From Megalonaias nervosa (Eukaryota > Mollusca > Bivalvia > Unionida > Unionidae), in contig JAECUM010094118.1 in assembly GCA_016617855.1 (NCBI GenBank), positions 1 to 64,000 on the forward strand: DNA of 64,000 nt, read 5' to 3'. Position numbers and translations under genes: made by a program. Each line of letters opens with the position of its first letter. Position 1 is the first letter of the stretch. Below the pieces are notes generated by a model. It saw only the letters and a list, made by a program, of their open reading frames with translations. It was not told the DNA's origin and did not search any database. This document shows, in pieces, positions 32,871 to 45,660 of this stretch.

Positions 32871-33423
32871 AAAAGTTGAGAAATGTGTGTCCTTTGTCCA
32901 GGAAATTTCATTATGAACAAGTGTAACTGGAAATGTGTTTTGCAGGGTTCATGCCAGGATCAAAAATTTGCTTCAGTATTGAATGATTGGAGTAACCTGA
33001 ATTTATTTAAAGGTGGTATTACTGTTTTTGGGTGGGTGTTTCAAGTTAGTAAACACTTTTTTACACTAGACCAACTTCATGATGGCTTGAAGAGGTTACA
33101 ATTTTAGTTTCTTAGGAGCAGGAGATATTTTTAAACAGCCATTGAGGATTTCAGATGAATTTCATCATTTGCTACATTACAGCATTTTAAAAAAAAGTTT
33201 TTTGTTAATTTTTTTAAATCCTCCAGCATATTCAACAAAAAGTATGGGGTTGTCGGCAAGGGAAGTGGATGCCAACTGTAATGACTATTTCTTAAACAAT
33301 ATTGCCCAAGGGACAAGCTGCATACATTCAGTAAAATATTGGGGGTGGTTATCTTGTAGGACATTGTATTTTAACGTAAAACAATTGCTAAAATTTGTTA
33401 CAGGTGATAATTTTATCAAGCAT

Positions 33424-33600
33424 GGGGTTTCACGGTCTTGGGTGGCTGAGTTGTTCAAGGTTGGCACCTTTACAGATTACTCTTGTCTTACCTCTATCTG
33501 CATCAGTTCGAGTCTAGTCTCGAAAAATGCAAATATGTGAGAATGCTTGTCACTAGCTTCCAATGGGTTGTTGGTTCCTCCACCAGATGTCCGGGGGGGT
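33424..33600 (+). mobile_element. Old SINE, family 2, truncated copy
   Basis: A tRNA-like head with A-box-like GTGGCTGAGTTGTTCAAG and B-box-like CAGTTCGAGTCTAG. Then come 'gtgagaatgcttgtcactag' and 'cttccaatgggttg.tggtt', aligning with the fresh copy at 53573-53827. It stops near the C/G run at 33590. Confidence 0.65.
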
Positions 33601-36600
33601 GGGGGGTGAAAATTTTGATCCCAATAACCTGTGCATACCCTGTGTATGGATTTTGTTTTGTGCACAACGTTTGGACAGAATTATGGCACTTTGTCAGTTT
33701 ACTTCATATCTTCACATGGTATGTTACTTGTAATTTGTACATTTCATGGATCATTGTAGTGCAATTTCATGTGATTATTGTTTCTTAGACCTAGATGCCT
33801 CTCGTTTGGATTTCAACTCTACTCCACTTTGGCTCTTGTTTATCAACTTTTCCTTCTGTGGGCTTGGGAGTGTGCACCCTGCTATAGGTCATGAGATAGC
33901 TAATGGAGATTGAAGCTGTGGTTAGCTGCTGGGCTTGACTGCAAGCATGGCCGGTTAGATTCCTACCATCAGATCAACCAGGATTATTTACTTGGATGTA
34001 TTTCCATGGTTAAGGCTTTTGATTCCAATTGTCTTGGCACTACATGATCTACTTGAGTTGCTGAGCCATAGAACACCAAACCAAAAAATGTATAAACTTC
34101 ACATCTTAACATGCTTTGTTGCTTGTATTGAAGAGACCTTGAAGGAGTTAAATTTCATGCATACCATGTCATCATTTTGAGAAAACTGGTCCTTGTATAC
34201 TAGTGTCCTGAAGTTTCCCAAGAAGAGTTTTGGTAAATCCCCAAGGAGCAAATTGTAGTGAGCTGGGTCCTTTGCAATGCACTGATCGAAGATGAGGCAT
34301 TGGATTCAGTAACCTCTTTGTCATACAGTAATACTAAATATTTGCACAAGGATTTAAACTCCTTCATATGAATTCAGATGTTTGTTGGAGATATAATCCT
34401 CTTTTAATGTAGTAGTGTATATATAAAGTTTAGTTATTGTTTTGCATGCAAGTTTTGAGATTTTAAACAAAACATAAATGTTGGATGAAGCACTTTTCAT
34501 ACTATGTATTTGTGCTGTTTCACACTGTTTAACGTAGAAAGTTTAACTTGAAAAAGCTTTTTAAAAAAAATTGAGTCATGTTTTAAAAAATTGTAGATTG
34601 CATTAATTTTGACAAATTGACATTTGTATATCAATTTTTCAAGTTTGTAAATGCCACACTTCAAAGTATTTCAGTAAATTTAAATCAATGTCAAATATTT
34701 CCATTTACAAAAATTGCATTGTCTTGTCAATCACATTAATAATATGTCTTTAAAGCCTTTTACAGATGTTTATAGCTGATTGTACATTAGCCAAAAATAA
34801 TCCAGGAGACTTATTTCACCGGAGGGTGTCCACTATTTTTAGTACATTTTTTTTCAATTAGTGGTTTTAATCAGAGCTCTAAATGCATTTGTTGCTGACT
34901 TAATTTAATTAACAGATAAACCAATCTCTTAAAAGTAAATTTATGTTGTATGAAGTAAATAGAATAGTTCAAATAGACTATACTTGCAATGTATTTTGAT
35001 ACACAACTGTTCCTTTGTTTTTCAATAATATTAAATACACTGATAAAAGTCAGCATTAGAAAATAAAAATGCACAAGTATGGATTTAAAGAAAATGTGGA
35101 CACCCTTTAATACTGTCAATGTCGAAGTATGAGATCTTTTAGCAAATAACTAGGTGGAATGATCTTCAATGAAAGCCATGAATCTGCAGTGGTCCAAAAA
35201 GGGAAAATTTCTCTAAAACCCTAAAAAGCCATTTTAATGGCTGAATTGTAAAGAAGAAAAGACCTGAAATGACCAGAATTAAGCAGGAATATCAGAAAAT
35301 AACCGGCCCTTAATTCCCCGATGGACACCTTAATGTAATCACCAGGTAAAGTAGTTGTACGCTACATGTATGTATATTAACTTTGTTTAGTAACATATGG
35401 TATTAATGTTATCAAATTTGATGTAGATTATGTATAAAGATGAAAATAAAATTGATGGGTTTTATCAACGGTGAAATGCAGGTAGTCCTCATTCTAGATA
35501 AACTATTGCAAAATTTTTAAATTATTGTGCCTATTTACGTGAATGTTAACTTTACGGAAAGCTTCTTGTATTGACATAAATATTTATCTGAGATGATGAT
35601 GACAAAGCTTTATGAATAGGGTAACAGCAGTGTGCATTTAGTATAGTATTAGTTGATAAACAATGAAAACAAACTTTAATATGTGGGGCATTATGAATAC
35701 TTACATAAACTTATGATCTAAGAAAGATGAAAAAATGTGTTCATTTCAGACATTTTTTTGTGATGTAAATGTTTCATTTTACAATGTCATTGGAATATCA
35801 TCAACCAACATATTCAGTCCTGGATTTCACAAAAGTCACCAAGATCAGTTTTTGCATGTCTGTATTTAATTGATTTGTTCAGGGGTAAAGTTCATTGAAT
35901 AAATTTCATTGCTAGTTTTCAAGATCAAGAGGATTAGTGAGCTTGTGGTATGGCAACCATTGCTTTTTTGTTTGAGATCTTAAAAGAACTGAAAGTTGGA
36001 ATCGGACTAGGCAGACAGCATCTTAAGTATGTACATATGGTGGTGGTCTTCGATCGGATACGGCTGCAATTACAAATATATAAAATTGAAGTCATTTAAT
36101 TTACATCTCCATACTTTTTCAGAATTTTAAAGTATCATGGCAAATATGGTCACCATGATTAAAAATTGGAAATATTTCAAGTTTCTGTTTTAAAAAAAAA
36201 TCACAACAGAATCTGAATAAATTTCACATGAAGAAAAAGGTCTTTCAGTCTCACAAATGTCGTCAGAGTGCTTTCTAATGTGAAGTTTTAAAAAATTAAA
36301 AACCTTAAAACAACTGCATTTATAAAGTGCATTCAACAGCATTGGAAGAAATTCTATAAAAATGCAACTCTTGGCAAACTGCTTACGCATTTAGCCATCA
36401 GCAGGGTGAGTGATATCTGGTGCACTTTGGGCTCTTGTAAGCCACCTCACTCTGATTGTCAGAAAAATGAGCAGTAAAGTGACATATAGTTTATGTAGTT
36501 AAATTTGGGAAATGTTTTTATTGCCTTCATAAAAATGGTTCTGAATGCTGAACAGGTCTCGTATTCAGCGATAATGCAGCATATTGGTTTCCATGGAACA

Positions 36601-37261
36601 GATTCAGCTCCAAAAGACAATATTGTACATGTGTACAGATATTTACAGATTAAATGATAAAATCCAGTAATGTATTCTTTGCTCAATGTAAGATTTTACT
36701 GAGCTGTGAAATATGATGTTGGCTCAAGATTGGCTAGTATCATATTTCACAGCTCAATACAGCCATTGAACTTTTTTATTTTAGTTCCCATAATTATATA
36801 CTGTACCATAAAAGTATACAAAATATTGAAAACATTAAAATGACTAATAAATTATGTATATTATCCTTTTATAGAGAAGAAAGGAGTCAAGATAGTAAAT
36901 TGTTTCTAATTTAAAGTTTATTTATGTCATGTATCAAGTTCAGTGCATTATTTTCCATGGTGGTGGTTTTGTTTGAATCACCATTTGAAATATGGAGATT
37001 GTTTCTAGTGCCAACATCTTTGGTCAGTTGACATGCATTCCTTCCAGAAAAGATTCAATACATGCTAATCTTGGCTGTCTTTCATTTCAGGCACACGAAC
37101 GACTCTTGGAGGGCTGACATGCTCAGGGCATTTTATGCTTTTTGCAGGATTTTATATTTTTATGAAGATCTTCATCCTTTTTAGATCAAAAACAATGAAA
37201 ACAAGAAACATTCTTTTTTAATGGCAATAAAGATTTTTATACACATTTGTATGAATCTTGA
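33601..37261. other. No gene recognised; possible SINE remnant and a hairpin
   Basis: 33905-34085 may be another tRNA-like repeat: 'gctgtggttagctgctgggc', 'ggccggttagattcc', and an ending 'acaccaaaccaaaaaa'. A stem-loop lies at 36700-36756. A lone 'catggcaaatatggtcacca' core lies at about 36135. The rest is AT-rich and blank. Confidence 0.45.
36700..36756. repeat. 18-bp perfect inverted repeat, 21-bp loop
   Basis: TGAGCTGTGAAATATGAT at 36700-36717 is exactly inverted at 36739-36756. The size would suit a small RNA hairpin or a fold-back element; nothing else supports either. Confidence 0.9.
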
Positions 37262-37445
37262 ATTTTTTTGGGTCCCCAGTTGGCACTCACCTTTTGAGAT
37301 AACTTGCAAGCCAACTTACCTATGTTCATGTGAGACATCTTACTAGTTGCTTCCCATGGGTTGAAGATGGTTCCCACCATATGTATTGGCTGCCATTTAT
37401 TGCCTATCATGTGCAGAAAAATTGTCGTTTAACCCCACAAAACCA
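37262..37445 (+). mobile_element. Old SINE, family 2, 3' domain
   Basis: 'catgtgagacatcttactag', 'ttgcttcccatgggttg', 'ccaccatatgtattggctgc' and 'gtgcagaaaaattgtcgttt' align with 'gtgagaaagcctgccagtag', 'cttctcgtgggtcgg', 'ccaccattaatactggccgc' and 'gtgctgaaaaatggcgtt' in the fresh copy at 53573. The tRNA head is decayed. Confidence 0.65.
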
Positions 37446-39039
37446 AAACTTGGAGGTCTCTTTCAATCTTGGATGTGAATGATGTTCTGGTGTAGTGATT
37501 CCTTTTAAAAGATATTTAAAGTTTCATGTGTAAATATTCATCTATCGAGCAGGATGATCTTTTCTCTCAGTATTTGAGTGCCCTGGTTTTCATTTACAAG
37601 ATAATTTTCCAGTTTTATTATAGTAATAAAAATAAATTTTCTGATAATTCTAGCTTCCACTTGGCTTTTGAAGGACCTGTGATGTGAACAAAGTTGCTGG
37701 TCCAATGAAATTTTTGCTTGCCTTGACTAAGTGCTGGAGAGCTTTCACTTTCACTTCCATATCCCAGGTGTCATAGGCATCTGTTGGAATATTGACATAT
37801 GTTACACTCCAGGCCTAAACTTGGATATTCATGTCCACAACTGTGAAAGTTTTCGTTTGCAGCACAGGTAGTACATCACCATAAATAAAGTCAGTCACTT
37901 GCAAATTTTCACATTCTGGTTACGATGTACATCTGTAAGGCAGAGCATATGTTTTGGTGTCGTCAACCATTTGTAAATGACAAACTTGGGAGGGTTGTAT
38001 CTGAAGTCAAGTCCAAACTTGTAAATTTCTGGATTGTTGTAATAACTGGAACCCATCATCCCATTTTTGTTTCTTTGAAATTTTACTGACATGTTAACCG
38101 CTTGTTTACATGGAAATTCTGAAGCTAAATGACCAGATTTGGGATGGGACTTTCAGTTCAGTCAGGATCAAGGTTGATCATCAACTGTATGCCGTAAGGT
38201 TGTCACCCCTATATAATACAAAGTTATTTTAAATTTTACCACTTTTTAATTGTAGACGGGAAGAGCTTATTGGATGGCGTTGTTTGTTGTCTTCTCTGTA
38301 AGTTAACACAAGTTTGTTGCTACTCCTAAACTCCACTGAGGATTGCCTTGGAACTTCACACGATCATCCCAAGGTATAGTCCATCCTAAATGAAAATTGC
38401 TGCTCAAGTGCTGATGGCACTTGGATATCCAATATAACCACTGCAATGACAATCTTGTTATTTACTGGGTGTGTTGAGAATATAGTCGCTACTTCTATGA
38501 ACAAGGGGTTTTTGCCATAGACTTGTAATCATGTGTAGTGTGTAGTTATTTTTAATGAAAATACTTGTTATCTTGCATCCAGTGTGGCCACTACTGGCTA
38601 ATTTGAAAATCATATTGCTCAGAAATGGAGGAATCAAAACTTGTCATTTGAAAAGTTTTTTTTAAAAAAAAAATTCCTGGAAATTCTGTTTGGTCAGTAG
38701 ATTGTCAGTCCCTTCAAGGTACTCTTTCAGATATCGTATAATTAGAAACCAGCTGATGTTGAATATTTGCACGTTTCTTTGGTCATCTGACACATTTATG
38801 CATGAAATACTGATGTATACTTGATTGTGCTGTGTATTTTAAATTTCTGTCAAGGTTTCATTTATATTTTGTTGTACCTATTTGATATTCGCTTCCCTGT
38901 AGCATTGAGATTTTTGTGAAAATTTCCCCAGGTATATATCTGACCAGACTATGCTGCATACATTAGTCAACATCCCTGCCCAAGTTTGCGATCACAGCAA
39001 CGGAAAATCTTAACTTTTCAAAGCCACTAAACAGGAAGC
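37446..39039. other. No gene recognised; 'tatggccacca' patch at 38320-38660
   Basis: Cores near 38433 ('atccaatataaccactgcaa') and 38576 ('gcatccagtgtggccactac') are 143 bp apart, with 'catcctaaatgaaaattg' before the first. It is the same family as the intronic arrays. The remainder is blank. Confidence 0.5.
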
Positions 39040-40520
39040 ATCATGGCACAGATTTTCCAGCTGACGCTGTGCCGATGTCAAATATGGTCACCACTGCAAA
39101 GAACGGTCTTTGAAATGACCTCGTGTCGATAAACCGCTTAACAGAATTTGATCATAGGTAACAAAAGTCAACCTGACCAGAACACGTTTCAAATCTGTAA
39201 AAATGTTGTCATTCCACCACCACTTACAGTCACCATTACTTAAAAAAAAAAAAAATCTCAGTTGTTGAGCAGGATTTGGCTAGGTATGATAGCTATGAGC
39301 TTGACAAGAAGAACACTTGAACGCTTACAAGCCGACGTCAATCCACAGTCGGTTGACCATCATTACAAAATACTTTGAACGTCTTTTTTTTTTTTATCTA
39401 AAATTTTTTTTTTATTTACTGCTGAATAGAATTTTACCAGCTCGATATGAAGTATCCAGGACTGATAACCTTTCAAATTTAATTAAATGATGCTCCTCCA
39501 CTATCAAATATGGCCACCATTACTACAGGCAGAAAACTATCAACGAATTGAGAATTTGACCAAATTTGTTCTCCACAATCAGTATATAGCCACCAATACT
39601 AAAACCTTTAAACCTTTAAACAACAACTTCAAAAGTTCGCTCATCATAATTTGACCAAATTTTACAGAAAGCAATCGGGCATAAGAGGTTTCGATCTTGT
39701 ACAAATGATGCCAATGTGCCATCGTTACTAAATATAGAAAAGCATCAAAGACCACACTGTCAAAATTGATCAACTTAACAGAAAGGATATTGGCATGAAA
39801 ACCTTGAAGATTTTTACAAATCATACGATCCGATATCAATAATCAAATATGACCGCCTTAACTAAATGGAAAACCTTTGAATGACTTCTTAAAGGCTGCA
39901 TAATGGAATTTGACAAAATGCATTCCGATTCAGTGTTTCAGTTTGATGAGATGATGCCGATTCACCATCAACTTTAGCCACCGTTGCAAAAAAAAAAAAG
40001 TAGTATAACCTAGGAACATTTTCTTCACAATATCAGCCCAGCAGTATCAGACATTTTGACCTAGATCTGATGGCAATCTACAAAGACGGCCACTGTTACT
40101 AAAATTAGAAGGAGTGTATGCATAAATGAACGAAGAATTGCATGATCACATTTTACTAAACGTAAAAAATGTATTCTAGCATAAACAGCTTTTAAATTTG
40201 TACAAATGATGCCTATCTGGCATCAGATATGGTGATATCTGGCACTGGCGGCTGCAAATAAAAATATAAACTGTTAATAACTTGTTTTTATAAAAGCGTT
40301 TAAGAGACTTTCATCAAATTAGGAGTGTCCTAGCTTCAAAACCTTTGATTTGGTATATTAATGATGCTGCTCCTTGGCAAATATGGCTATCGTTACTAAA
40401 GGTAGAAATATATTTACACAACTGTCTGTATAAAAAGCATCGAACATACTTTGACCAACTTAGCACAACGCCCTGGCATAGGGTCCTTTCAATATTGAAC
40501 AAATACTACTGGTACGCCGT
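39040..40520. repeat. Degenerate tandem array, about 11 units of 75-155 bp
   Basis: The core 'aatatggccaccattactaa' recurs with changes near 39074, 39226, 39352, 39506, 39583, 39715, 39842, 39970, 40085, 40235 and 40380. Between cores recur 'tttgaccaaatt..acagaaag', 'ggcatgaaaacctt' and 'ttgtacaaatgatgcc'. No frame is maintained. Units are too diverged to be a recent satellite. Confidence 0.7.
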
Positions 40521-41498
40521 AAAATATGGATGAAGATACAATACAAGACACATCTCACATAACTGGTTTCATCTCATGTGCGATAAACAGCGCTGGAAGC
40601 AATTTCGACAGAAAACATACTGACTTGAATACTAAAGAAATGTCAGCCAGATGAGCAACATTTTTTGTTTTGCTCATGTAAACATCGTACGTATACAAAA
40701 TTGATCTTAAAAGTGGAGCTTACCTCAGATAATTGCAATGACAAGAGAGAGAGAGTCTGTAATGGGTATTTGAAAAAATTATGTAGAGTTTGTTAAGACA
40801 TTTTTGTTTCGTTGAAATTGTCAATACATCTAATGCCGATCGATACAAAAAATAACGTTCTTAAAAAATGATTGCAGCTGCATGTGCAACACTGTATACA
40901 CAAAAGTCTGAAAGTGTAAATTGGTTAATTTGAAGACGTTCACCTCAACATGTAACATCGATGAGGAATTGCCATACACAAGGTCATAGTGGAATACATT
41001 ATAGCAACAGTGATCAAGGGGATGCATTTAGTAACACTGTGCCAATGTGCCAAACTTTTGCTTGGCCTGTAGCAGAAAACTGAACTGAGTAGGCCATGAT
41101 GATGACAAAACCATATTGATAAGACATTTTAGAAAAAAAAAAAACAAGAAAGCATACAAACATAATTGGTATAGAACGAGGATCCTTTTATTTAGACTGC
41201 AACATATCAGAAGGATAATAATTATGCCAAAGGCAGATTGTTTTGTTATATAACAAAGAAACTCGGAGCTGAATATGACAAGAACATTAACAATTGACAT
41301 GGAATGAGATCCATTATATTGAATATAAGAGTTTGCAACATTCTGTAAATGTTCTGTGGATTTTACAGTGCTCTCGCTGTTTTTATTGATAGAATGGGGT
41401 TCCAAAACAAAATGGACACTATTTGCCCACATTAGTCCAGTTTTGTGGCAGATATGTTCCTCATGAAGGCTACCGCTAATAGCTCTCCATTTGGTGGT
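40521..41498. other. No gene recognised
   Basis: Only short frames, plus a GA run at 40745. It ends at the left LTR of the Gypsy element. Confidence 0.5.
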
Positions 41499-41705
41499 TG
41501 TATTATTGAAATGGACTATACAATCTACATCACGAGTACATCTTTCCCCAACTTATATACGCATGCACGCATGCGTTGTTAGGGACCCGCTTTGTGGATT
41601 GCTTATATGAGTCACTCTTAGAAATAAAGTCTTGGAAGCAACACGCTTGTGTCTGTTCCATTATATACATCTTACTTGAGATAGTTCATGACAAGAAACG
41701 CAACA
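41499..41705 (+). repeat. 5' LTR, 207 bp
   Basis: Starts TGTATTATTG and ends ACGCAACA. TATA-like ttatata lies at 41553-41559 and AATAAA at 41623-41628. It carries an extra 8 bp (gcatgcac) in a GCATGC tract relative to the 3' LTR. Confidence 0.9.
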
Positions 41706-41721
41706 TAGTATCAGAAGTTGG
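41706..41721 (+). other. Probable primer-binding site
   Basis: TAGTATCAGAAGTTGG directly follows the LTR's CA. It resembles the TGGTATCAGA-type site that pairs with an initiator-Met tRNA in other LTR elements, with mismatches. The tRNA is not certain. Confidence 0.45.
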
Positions 41722-41785
41722 ATTAGTGCATTAACTTGCGCATAAAGTAAAAGTGTGTATTAGTTGAGATCTCAAAAAATCAACC

Positions 41786-42620
41786 ATGGATTTAAGCGAT
41801 ATTCCGCCACCTGTCATGGACTGGGAGGCTACGAACTTAACGGAACAGTGGGAAAAGTTTAAACTACATATCACTTTGATTTTTAATGGACCGCTTAAAG
41901 AAAAAACAAGCTGAAAAGGTGTCATACCTTTTGTTGTGGGTTGGGGACAAAGGGAGAGATGTCTACCAAACGTGGACTGGTATTTCAAATAAAGACGCGA
42001 AGAGGCTCCAGACATTCTATGACCGTTTCAAGGCACACGTGCAACCAAAGTTAAACCCCATATTTGCGCGGTATCGTTTCAATATGGAAGTGCAAGGAGC
42101 GGAATCAGTTGATCCCTACGTCACACGGCTAAGACTCAAAGCCCGAGACTGCAACTTTCATGATGCTGACGATATGATAAGGGATAGAATTGTATTTGGA
42201 CGAACAGTCAGAGTCCGAGAGCAACTGATTAATGAAGGAGACAGGTTGACATTAGACAAAGCTATCCAGATCGTTCAAAACTTTGAATATTTTCAGCAGC
42301 AATTGAAATCGATGTCGATTTCAAACGTGCCGTTTGAAACAAGGATGTAGACGCTGTTGATAAAAGTAAAAACAGAGTGCAGACACGCGGTGGAAACAAA
42401 CCCAGCGGGTATCACTGGCAACAATCCCTGAAGTCAACGCAGACACGTCAGACCCAACAATGGTACAAGACCCAAGCAGTTCACAACACACAAACCATGT
42501 GGGAATTGTGGAAACAGGATTCACCAGTCGAATAACTCGCATTGTCCAGCTAGAGATGTGACTTGCAGAGAATGTGGCAAACTTAATCATTTTGCAAAAA
42601 TGTGCAGATTCAGAACTGTG
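41786..42620 (+). pseudogene. gag: gag remnant with CCHC zinc knuckles
   Basis: The first frame runs 41786-41914 (MDLSDIPPPVMDWEATNLTE) and ends in TGA. The homologous reading continues in another frame at about 41900-42350, including GRDVYQTW and AESVDPYVTRLR, typical of Gypsy gag. A further shift leads to two zinc knuckles at about 42499-42610. The second, CRECGKLNHFAKMC, fits CX2CX4HX4C. Gag proteins package the element's RNA. The breaks make this a pseudogene. Confidence 0.8.
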
Positions 42621-43700
42621 TATGATATATTGAACAGTGACCAGGGATTTGATTATAACGGGAGTGGTAACAGTGCACGGAATACACATAATGACAAGGA
42701 ATTTTACATTGATGCGGTAAGGCATTCGTCTCTTTCATCTCCATACGTTGCATTTGTCCAGTTACGTATTGGCCCTTCCCAAACCCCATACAAATTTAAA
42801 ATAGATACCGGGTCACAAGTAAACATTCTTCCACTAGCGTTGTACAAAACACTCAATATGAAAGACTTCTTAATACCCCCCCCCCCTCCCGAGAGTAAGC
42901 TTGTATCGTACACATGGGATTTGATTTCAGTAGTGGGTAACATAACGCTTTCCTGCTCACACAAAACTGTAAAAACATACTTGTACGATAGTCAGGCTGT
43001 AGCTCTCGTTATCCTTCAAACTTTACTTGACTTACAGTTAGTCCAGCTGACTTATGCTGTTGATAATGAGTCTGGCTTAGATAAATCAGCTGTTACAAGT
43101 ACGTACAGTGACCTATTTCAGGGAATAGGTCTGTTTCCCGGTGAGTGCAAGCTGCATCTTAAACCCGATGCAGTACCAGTAGTAAACCCCACGCGAAGGG
43201 TACCAGAAGCATTAAAGTCAAAGCTTAAAGAACTCACAAGAATGGAAGAGTACAAAATTATTGAAAGGGTTACAGAACCCACCGATTGGGTCAACTCCCT
43301 TGTAATAACGGAGAAACCGAAATCGGGTAAATTGCGTATTTGCCTATACCCAAAGGCGTTAAACGATTCAATCCTTAGGCCCCACTATCCTATGCTGCCA
43401 ATCGATTATGTCACAACTAAACTAACCGATGCCAAGCATTTCAGCACGTTAGACCATACACATGGCTACTGGAGTGTGAAACTTGAAGACCAATCTTCAT
43501 ACCTAACTACATTCAGTATGCCTTTCGGACGGTACCGGTATTTTAGGTTACCTTTTGGGATAAAAAGTTCACAAGACATATTTCAAATGAAAATGGATGA
43601 AAATTTTGAGGGCTTACCAAATGTCGCGTGTATAGTCGACGACATATTGGTGTGGGGACGCTCTCGCAAGGAACATGACATGTTGACACGTGTAACTTGA
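42558..43700 (+). pseudogene. pol: pol: protease and reverse transcriptase, ending at a premature TGA
   Basis: One long open stretch of 380 codons. The aspartic-protease motif DTGS is at 42804 (FKIDTGSQVNILP). The RT has FSTLDHTHGYW, with its catalytic Asp at 43452, then MPFGRYRYFRLPFGI, and VDDILV at 43635-43652 holding the two Asp of the active site. The usual Tyr before VDD is Ile here. TGA at 43698-43700 interrupts the conserved text, which continues in frame as RARSKGVSLNQDKC. Beyond that the thumb region has further stops. Confidence 0.9.
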
Positions 43701-43879
43701 CGTGCACGCTCAAAGGGTGTGAGTCTCAACCAAGACAAATGCGTAAAAGGTGCAACGGAAGCATCTTTCTTTGGCCATACAATAAACTCGTAAGGTTTAA
43801 AACCTGATCAAACAAGGTTGAGGCTATTCTTAAACTAAATGCTCCCGAAAACAGGTCCAAATTAGAAAACCTATTAGGA

Positions 43880-44431
43880 ATGGTTAACTATCTTTCTAAA
43901 TTCGCGCCAAATTTAGCAGAGGTTACAAGCCCTTTACGCGCCCTCTTGAAGAAAGATGTGGACTTTTTCTGGGACGAACCTCAGAAGAAGGCATTTCAAG
44001 AGGTCAAGGATATAATCACGCGACACCCTGTGCTGGTTTCCTTTGACTCGACGAAGCAATTATCACTCGAAGTACACGCTTCCAAATATGGGATTGGAGC
44101 ATGCCTTATGCATGACGGTCACCCCATAGCATTCGCATCCAAAAGCCTAACACAAACCGAAATAGGATATGCTCAGATTGAAAAAGAAATGCTGGCTATA
44201 CTATTTGGCTGTAAACGTTTTCATCAATTGGTTTTTGCTAGACCAGTCAGGGTGCACTCGGATCACAAGCCGATTGAATCGATCATGAGGATGCCACTTT
44301 CAGCAGCCCCTCCACGCCTTCAATGCATGATGTTGCAGCTTCAGCAGTACGATATTGAAGTGCATCATGTACGAGGGAAAGATTTGCCTATTAGTGATTA
44401 TCAAGACAATCACTTCCGGACACATACCTAA
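43880..44431 (+). pseudogene. pol: pol: RNase H part
   Basis: Reads MVNYLSKFAPNLAEVTSPLR (RT connection), then LEVHASKYGIGACL, IEKEMLAILFGCKRF and VHSDHKPIESI. The first catalytic Asp of RNase H (normally V-D-A-S) is His at 44075-44077, which would abolish activity. The frame is lost after GKDLPISD at about 44400. Confidence 0.88.
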
Positions 44432-44677
44432 GATTGATCGAAGGACTCGACTTTCACGTACATACGATCAAACAACATTTGTTTGTCACAGATCGACGGT
44501 TAGAATGTATGAAGAGCGTTATCAAAGTTGGCCCGCAAATGCAAACTTTGATAAAGACCATAACTCGGGTATGGCCTAGTTCACGCGCTGACTGTAATAC
44601 AGATGTGCTTGAGTTCTGGAATCACAGGGATGAGCTATCTGAAGAAGATGACTTAATTTTCAGGGGTCAAAAGTTAA

Positions 44678-45331
44678 TTGTACCCAGAGGTCTCTGGGCA
44701 GGAGATGATACGAGCTATGCACACTGGTCATCTGGGAATAAACAAGACATTAAAACGCGCGAAAGGTAGCATCTTTTGGCCAGGCATGTCTAAAGAAATC
44801 ACTGACCATGTGTTAAAATGCTCGATGTGTCTCACTCACCGCGACTCCAGTGCTAAAGAACCTTTAATCCCACATGACATCCCACAAAGGCCATATAAAA
44901 AAATTGGTACTGACCTGTTTGTATTTGATCGAGAAAATCATGTCATGACTGTAGATTATTACAGACGCATTTTTGAGATAGACTTGTTGTCTGACACACA
45001 AAGTATCACAATTATCAGGAAACTGAAAGTACACATGTCACGAAACGGTATTTGTGATGTCTGTGTCAGCGACAATGGACCGCAATTTTCATCCCAAGAA
45101 TTGGCAAACTTTGCGAAGGAATGGGGTTTCGAATACAGGACGTCAAGTCCATTACATGCAATGTCTAATGGTTTGGCAGAAAAGGCAGTCTCGATTGCCA
45201 AGAAATTGCTCACCAAAGCAAAGGACAGTAAGCAGGATCCTTATTTAGCCTTGCTAGAATATAGAAATACGCCTTTGGAAGCGGCTATACACCAGTTCAA
45301 ATGTTACTTGGTAGAAGAACAAGATCTATAA
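44678..45331 (+). pseudogene. pol: pol: integrase, zinc-binding and DDE core
   Basis: An HHCC-type N-terminus (AMHTGHLGINKTL, then CSMCLTH) is followed by GTDLFVFD (first Asp), VSDNGPQFSS (second Asp) and SNGLAEKAV (catalytic Glu). The DDE residues are present. A frameshift after RNTPLEA at about 45280 breaks the frame. Integrases of this type paste the cDNA into the host genome. Confidence 0.88.
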
Positions 45332-45393
45332 AACCGATTATAAATAAACTTCTCAAACCACAGACCGTTGACCCAACTATTGTTCAAAAGTAA

Positions 45394-45660
45394 ATGCAGC
45401 AGTCGAAATCAAAGCAAAAACAGTATTTTGACAAATCAGCAAAATTACTTAAACCCCTTTCCGTAAATGATTCTGTGAGAGTTCAATTTGGCAAAGTATG
45501 GAAATCCGCCATGTTTATAAGAGTTCACAACGGCAGGTCATATTCTGTACAAACTAGGGATGGTGGTGTTTACCGCCGAAATCGAAGGTTACTTAATAAA
45601 ACCACGGAGAACCTGTCAGATGTGACCCCATTTGCTGCTCGCGTATTGGCTGACCCCTAG
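45394..45660 (+). pseudogene. pol: pol: integrase C-terminal segment
   Basis: 88 codons, QQSKSKQKQYFDKSAK, then NDSVRVQFGKVW and YRRNRRLLNKT, typical of the C-terminal part of Gypsy integrases. It is separated from the core by a frameshift and a TAA near 45390. Confidence 0.75.

Larger units (their letters stand above)
30412..33423 (+). other. KHDRBS 3' UTR and downstream, no gene recognised
   Basis: AT-rich with several AATAAA motifs (30638, 30815, 30977). A 75-bp tandem duplication lies at 32721-32870. The short frames show no family resemblance. Confidence 0.5.

Noticed and set aside
33905..34085. Third tRNA-like SINE family
   Set aside because: Box-like words and an 'accaaaccaaa' tail are suggestive, but no second copy was found in the window; only noted within the blank region.
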